9,153 nucleotides of DNA. Origin: JBDSYA01 sp039925865. Its GTDB lineage: Bacteria; Bacteroidota; Ignavibacteria; Tepidaquicellales; Tepidaquicellaceae. Each line of letters opens with the position of its first letter. The stretch's first letter is position 1. Below are positions 6,361 to 9,153 of the stretch, piece by piece. The notes beneath the pieces were generated by a model. The model searched no databases, was not told where the DNA came from, and saw nothing but the letters and a program-made list of their open reading frames with translations. Position numbers and translations under genes: made by a program. Location: NCBI GenBank assembly GCA_039925865.1, contig JBDSYA010000063.1, positions 1 through 9,153 of the forward strand, given 5' to 3'.

Positions 6361-7209
6361 TTATGTTTCGCTTATCTTTTCCTTTTGTTTTAGTGTTTCA
6401 TCTTCACGCTTGCTACCAATGTTAACACGTTTCATCTTCATTTTTTGATTTGATTCACCATCAAATTGTTCTTTAAATTTTATAACACCACTTTTGAAAA
6501 TTGGTACATTTGGATATGAATCTATTTTTGAACTAATCTCAAGATCCTGCTCAAATCCGATTGATGATAAGTATTTTCCATGCTCCGACAGATGAAGCAA
6601 TTTTAATATCTTGTCCTGTGAGGGTACATTCATAAGCATCGCCAGGTCATTACATAAATTAACTGCAGCAATTTCAGAATCTTTCATCTCAAGATCTCTT
6701 CCGGCACTGAGTTTAGTCAAAAGCATTCCCGCGCATACAGCATCTTCAAGACAAAAATCATTTAATTTTCCTGAACAAATAATTGTGAAATCTTCATCGA
6801 TAGCGTTGACATAAGCAACTACTGCAGAGATATTTACAAAACTGCAAAGAATACAATTTTTGGAAAATTTTGATTTGATTATTGCCAGAGTTCCGTTGGT
6901 GGTACTGAATATTAATGATTTTTCCTTCACTACATCGGGTGTATATTCCGTTGGAGAATTTCCCAAATTAAAACCATCGATGAGTTTACCGTTTCTTTCA
7001 CCGCACAACATTGAATTTTTTGAACCCTTGGCTACTCTTACCGCTGTTGCAATGTTCTCAGTCGGGATCACTTCCTTAGCACCGTTTGACAGAGCAATTG
7101 TCATTGTAGTGGTTGCCCTTAACACATCCAGAATTATTACATTCTTATCTTTTAAATTAAGATCATCCTGTACCAGAGATTGTGTCAGTAAAATATTAAT
7201 TCTCTTCAT
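6361..7209 (-). CDS. comB: 2-phosphosulfolactate phosphatase family protein (ComB)
   Basis: The 282-residue cytoplasmic protein belongs to the ComB family, whose archaeal founder removes phosphate from 2-phosphosulfolactate in coenzyme M synthesis, using Mg2+. Visible family motifs are 'VIILDVLRATTTM' (24-36), 'LCGERNGKLIDGFNLGNSP' (68-86), 'FSTTNGT' (101-107) and 'CSGKLNDFCLEDAVCAGML' (145-163). Bacteria of this kind are not known to make coenzyme M, and no comA, comC, comD or comE homologue is present here, so the substrate may be sulfolactate-related or something else. The C-terminus (about 251-282) is an extra lysine- and glutamate-rich tail with no recognisable fold beyond the usual family end. 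It lies 42 bases after gcvT and 22 before ftsK, within the same minus-strand run. Family assignment is firm; the precise reaction in this organism is inferred. Confidence 0.9.
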   Translation of the reverse strand: MKRINILLTQSLVQDDLNLKDKNVIILDVLRATTTMTIALSNGAKEVIPTENIATAVRVAKGSKNSMLCGERNGKLIDGFNLGNSPTEYTPDVVKEKSLIFSTTNGTLAIIKSKFSKNCILCSFVNISAVVAYVNAIDEDFTIICSGKLNDFCLEDAVCAGMLLTKLSAGRDLEMKDSEIAAVNLCNDLAMLMNVPSQDKILKLLHLSEHGKYLSSIGFEQDLEISSKIDSYPNVPIFKSGVIKFKEQFDGESNQKMKMKRVNIGSKREDETLKQKEKISET

Positions 7210-7251
7210 GAATAAATAAAATTTCCTTTCCTGAACTTTTAATTAACTTTC

Positions 7252-8328
7252 TTAAATAAAAGGAGTCTTTACTACGCTTGCTTTTATCTTCTTATCTCTT
7301 ATCATTATCTCAATGGGAGTACCGCTTTTATTGTAACCGTTATCTATGTAAGCAAGCCCGATATTTTTGTTTAATACAGGCGACATGCTCCCGCTGGTAA
7401 CCACTCCTATCTTTTGTCCGTTTGAATGAACTTCCTGCCCATGACGTGCGATCATTCGATCTTCAACAATAAATCCAACAAGCTTTCTTTTTAAATTTTC
7501 TTTAGCTTTAATAATTGCTTCTTTACCGTTGAAATCTCCTTTATCAATTTTTGTGATCCATCCGAGTCCTGCCTCAATTGTATTTGAATTTTCATCCATA
7601 TCATTTCCATATAGCCGGAATGCATGTTCAAGCCTCAGTGTATCACGCGCTCCTAATCCCGCAGGCTTAATATTAAATTCTTTACCTGCTTCAAAAATCG
7701 CATTCCAAAGCTCTTCAGATTTCTTAATGTCAGATGAAGAATAAATTTCAAAACAAACTTTTTCACCTGTGTATCCTGTATGAGAAATTATAGCTTCCTG
7801 ACCGGCGATTTTCCCAAAAACAAATTTGTAATAATCGATCTTCGACAGATCGATATCAGTCAGCTTTTGTAAAGTTGCGAGTGAATTTTTTCCCTGGATC
7901 GCAAGAAGTGAAGTATCTTCCGAAATATTCTTAAGGTCAACATCCCCAAATAAATTTTCTTTCATCCAGTCAAAATCTTTTTCAATGTTTGAAGCATTAA
8001 TAACAAGCATATAATAATCATGACATCTGTAAACAAGAAGGTCATCCACTATCCCACCGTCTTTAAGACACATTGCAGAATACTGCACATCACCGATCTC
8101 TAAAAGTGAAACATCATTAGTCGTGATCTTTTGTACAAATTCAAATGCGTCTTTTCCACGGACCTCTATTTCTCCCATGTGAGACACATCAAACACACCT
8201 ACTGATTCACGAACAGCTTTATGTTCAGCAATAATACCGTCATATTGAACAGGCATTTCATAGCCGGCAAAATCAACTAATTTTGCTCCAAGCTTTTTGT
8301 GAATATTATTAAATGCGGTTTTTTTCAA
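7252..8328 (-). CDS. gcvT: glycine cleavage system aminomethyltransferase (T protein)
   Basis: The T protein takes the aminomethyl group from lipoylated H protein, releases ammonia and passes the carbon to tetrahydrofolate as 5,10-methylene-THF. The 358 residues match the family length. Motifs include 'GAKLVDFAGYEMPVQY' (14-29), 'VGVFDVSHMGEIEVRG' (43-58), 'GGIVDDLLVY' (91-100, with Asp96 at the position of the catalytic Asp of E. coli GcvT), 'GYTGE' (185-189), 'LGARDTLRLE' (225-234) and 'VTSGSMSP' (310-317). The start is TTG at 8328-8326: an in-frame TAA lies only three codons upstream and no ATG is available near the conserved N-terminus, so TTG (or, less likely, the ATA before it) must be used. 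No other glycine-cleavage gene is visible in the window. It lies 33 bases after tal and 42 before comB. Confidence 0.96.
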   Translation of the reverse strand: MKKTAFNNIHKKLGAKLVDFAGYEMPVQYDGIIAEHKAVRESVGVFDVSHMGEIEVRGKDAFEFVQKITTNDVSLLEIGDVQYSAMCLKDGGIVDDLLVYRCHDYYMLVINASNIEKDFDWMKENLFGDVDLKNISEDTSLLAIQGKNSLATLQKLTDIDLSKIDYYKFVFGKIAGQEAIISHTGYTGEKVCFEIYSSSDIKKSEELWNAIFEAGKEFNIKPAGLGARDTLRLEHAFRLYGNDMDENSNTIEAGLGWITKIDKGDFNGKEAIIKAKENLKRKLVGFIVEDRMIARHGQEVHSNGQKIGVVTSGSMSPVLNKNIGLAYIDNGYNKSGTPIEIMIRDKKIKASVVKTPFI

Positions 8329-8361
8329 TATCTGTTTTTAATATTATATAATTTAAAAATT

Positions 8362-9021
8362 TTATTTTTTATTGTTGTCCTGAAGTTTTTTCCAGTCACT
8401 CAAAAATTTATCGAGTCCGATGTCAGTCAAAGGATGTTTTGACAGCATCTCAATAACTTTGAATGGCATTGTGGCAATGTCAGCACCTATTAACGCTGCA
8501 TCAACAAAATGCATTGGGTGCCGGATAGATGCAACCAATACTTGTGTCGGATAATTATAATTTCCGTAGATCTGAACTATCTGTGAAATCAGATCCATTC
8601 CGTTTTGAGATATGTCATCCAGTCTTCCGATGAAAGGGCTGATAATATATGCACCGGCCTTCGCGGCAAGTAATGCCTGTGATGCTGAAAAGCAAAGAGT
8701 TACATTGGTGCGGATACCTTCTTCAGAAAAAACTTTAACTGCTTTGAGGCCTTCATTAATCAGTGGAACTTTGACGACAATGTTCTTGTGGATCTTGGCA
8801 AGCTCTCTTCCTTCTTTCAAAATATCTTCACTTTTAACTGAAACAACTTCAGCACTGATATCACCATCAACCATTTCACAGATCTTCTCGAGCATTGATC
8901 TGAAATCTTTATGACCTTCCTTAGAAACAAGCGAAGGATTAGTTGTAACTCCATCAAGTATTCCCATATTCGCAACTTCACGGATCTCGTCGAGGTTCGC
9001 TGTATCAATGAATATCTTCAT
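8362..9021 (-). CDS. tal: transaldolase, small TalC/MipB type
   Basis: This 219-residue cytoplasmic enzyme belongs to the short transaldolase / fructose-6-phosphate aldolase family, which moves a dihydroxyacetone unit between sugar phosphates in the non-oxidative pentose phosphate pathway. The sequence starts 'MKIFIDTANLDEIRE' and has 'DGVTTNPSLV' (23-32), the Schiff-base lysine Lys84 in 'VVKVPL', 'TNVTLCFSASQALLAAKAGA' (105-124), 'SPFIGRLDD' (128-136) and 'ASIRHPMHF' (164-172). Glu58 in 'ISAEVVS' and Phe130 in 'SPF' are the residues found in true transaldolases; the E. coli fructose-6-phosphate aldolases have Gln and Tyr there, so I favour transaldolase. It is the first gene of the minus-strand run. 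The 132 bases upstream are AT-rich, and I could not settle on a promoter. Length and motifs show an intact gene. Confidence 0.95.
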   Translation of the reverse strand: MKIFIDTANLDEIREVANMGILDGVTTNPSLVSKEGHKDFRSMLEKICEMVDGDISAEVVSVKSEDILKEGRELAKIHKNIVVKVPLINEGLKAVKVFSEEGIRTNVTLCFSASQALLAAKAGAYIISPFIGRLDDISQNGMDLISQIVQIYGNYNYPTQVLVASIRHPMHFVDAALIGADIATMPFKVIEMLSKHPLTDIGLDKFLSDWKKLQDNNKK

Positions 9022-9123
9022 TTTGTAAAATTAGTTTGAAAAAATATTTATGCATCGAAAAATAGATATAATAAACTTTTATAAAAAGTGAGAAGTGAAT
9101 TAATAAATGGTTTGGGAAATTCG

Positions 9124-9144
9124 GATTTCTGATTTGGAATTTCG
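9124..9144 (+). repeat. GATTTNN-like heptamer repeat, 3 copies
   Basis: Three 7-base units (GATTTCT, GATTTGG, AATTTCG) lie at the right edge, about 100 bases upstream of the minus-strand tal gene. They resemble the units at 2744-2771. The array may continue beyond the window. Confidence 0.5.
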
Positions 9145-9153
9145 CCTGCCCGT

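Larger units (their letters stand above)
3132..9021 (-). other. probable tal-gcvT-comB-ftsK operon, with an SDR-like gene downstream
   Basis: Five same-strand genes follow one another with gaps of 33, 42, 22 and 90 bases. The first three gaps hold no hairpin, so one transcript is likely for tal through ftsK. The last gap contains the weak hairpin described at 3724-3741. The products (sugar-phosphate metabolism, one-carbon metabolism, a phosphatase, chromosome translocation) do not form one pathway; the grouping looks like a housekeeping transcription unit. Confidence 0.6.

Noticed and set aside
9022..9153. Promoter of the tal operon (TATTTTTC, one mismatch from the Bacteroidota TAnnTTTG box, and several TATAAT-like strings on the minus strand)
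   Set aside because: The region is so AT-rich that such matches are expected by chance, and no convincing upstream element at the right spacing was found.

Overview
The window is AT-rich bacterial DNA carrying ordinary metabolic and cell-division genes plus a small, partly decayed accessory patch at its left end. Most start codons have weak or no Shine-Dalgarno sequence. Together with the protein flavour (an aldehyde dehydrogenase ending in GREGGRHGLEGYVK, a long-linker FtsK, and a ComB-type phosphatase beside gcvT and a small transaldolase), this suggests the Bacteroidota/Chlorobi/Ignavibacteria group. That placement is inference from style, not from a marker gene. TGA, TAA and TAG are all used as stops by intact genes, so the genetic code looks standard.

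Left part, plus strand (1-3093): the last 52 codons of an aldehyde dehydrogenase; a 78-residue putative antitoxin whose start overlaps the dehydrogenase stop; a RelE/ParE-like toxin gene with its own good ribosome binding site but broken by a +1 shift in an A6 run and by a TGA nine codons before the family-typical end; a two-gene ABC exporter (ATPase, then ABC-2 permease) separated by a heptanucleotide tandem repeat; and a 74-residue orphan ORF of unknown function. The toxin's ancestral stop overlaps the start of the ATPase gene (ATGA), so the toxin-antitoxin pair may once have been co-transcribed with the exporter.

Right part, minus strand (9021 down to 3132): five genes in one direction with short gaps: small transaldolase (tal), glycine-cleavage aminomethyltransferase (gcvT, TTG start), 2-phosphosulfolactate phosphatase family (comB), DNA translocase (ftsK), and a short Rossmann protein of the SDR type that lacks the usual YxxxK catalytic motif. 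Gaps of 33, 42 and 22 bases suggest that tal-gcvT-comB-ftsK form one operon. The 90-base gap after ftsK holds a hairpin that may reduce read-through into the last gene.

Two families of period-7 repeats occupy three intergenic spaces (1580-1637; 2744-2771; 9124-9144). I see no RNA gene, CRISPR array, insertion sequence or phage gene. I found no convincing new biological system. The best leads are the freshly broken toxin, the heptameric intergenic repeats and the SDR-like protein without a classical active site. No gene-free stretch exceeds 300 bases.
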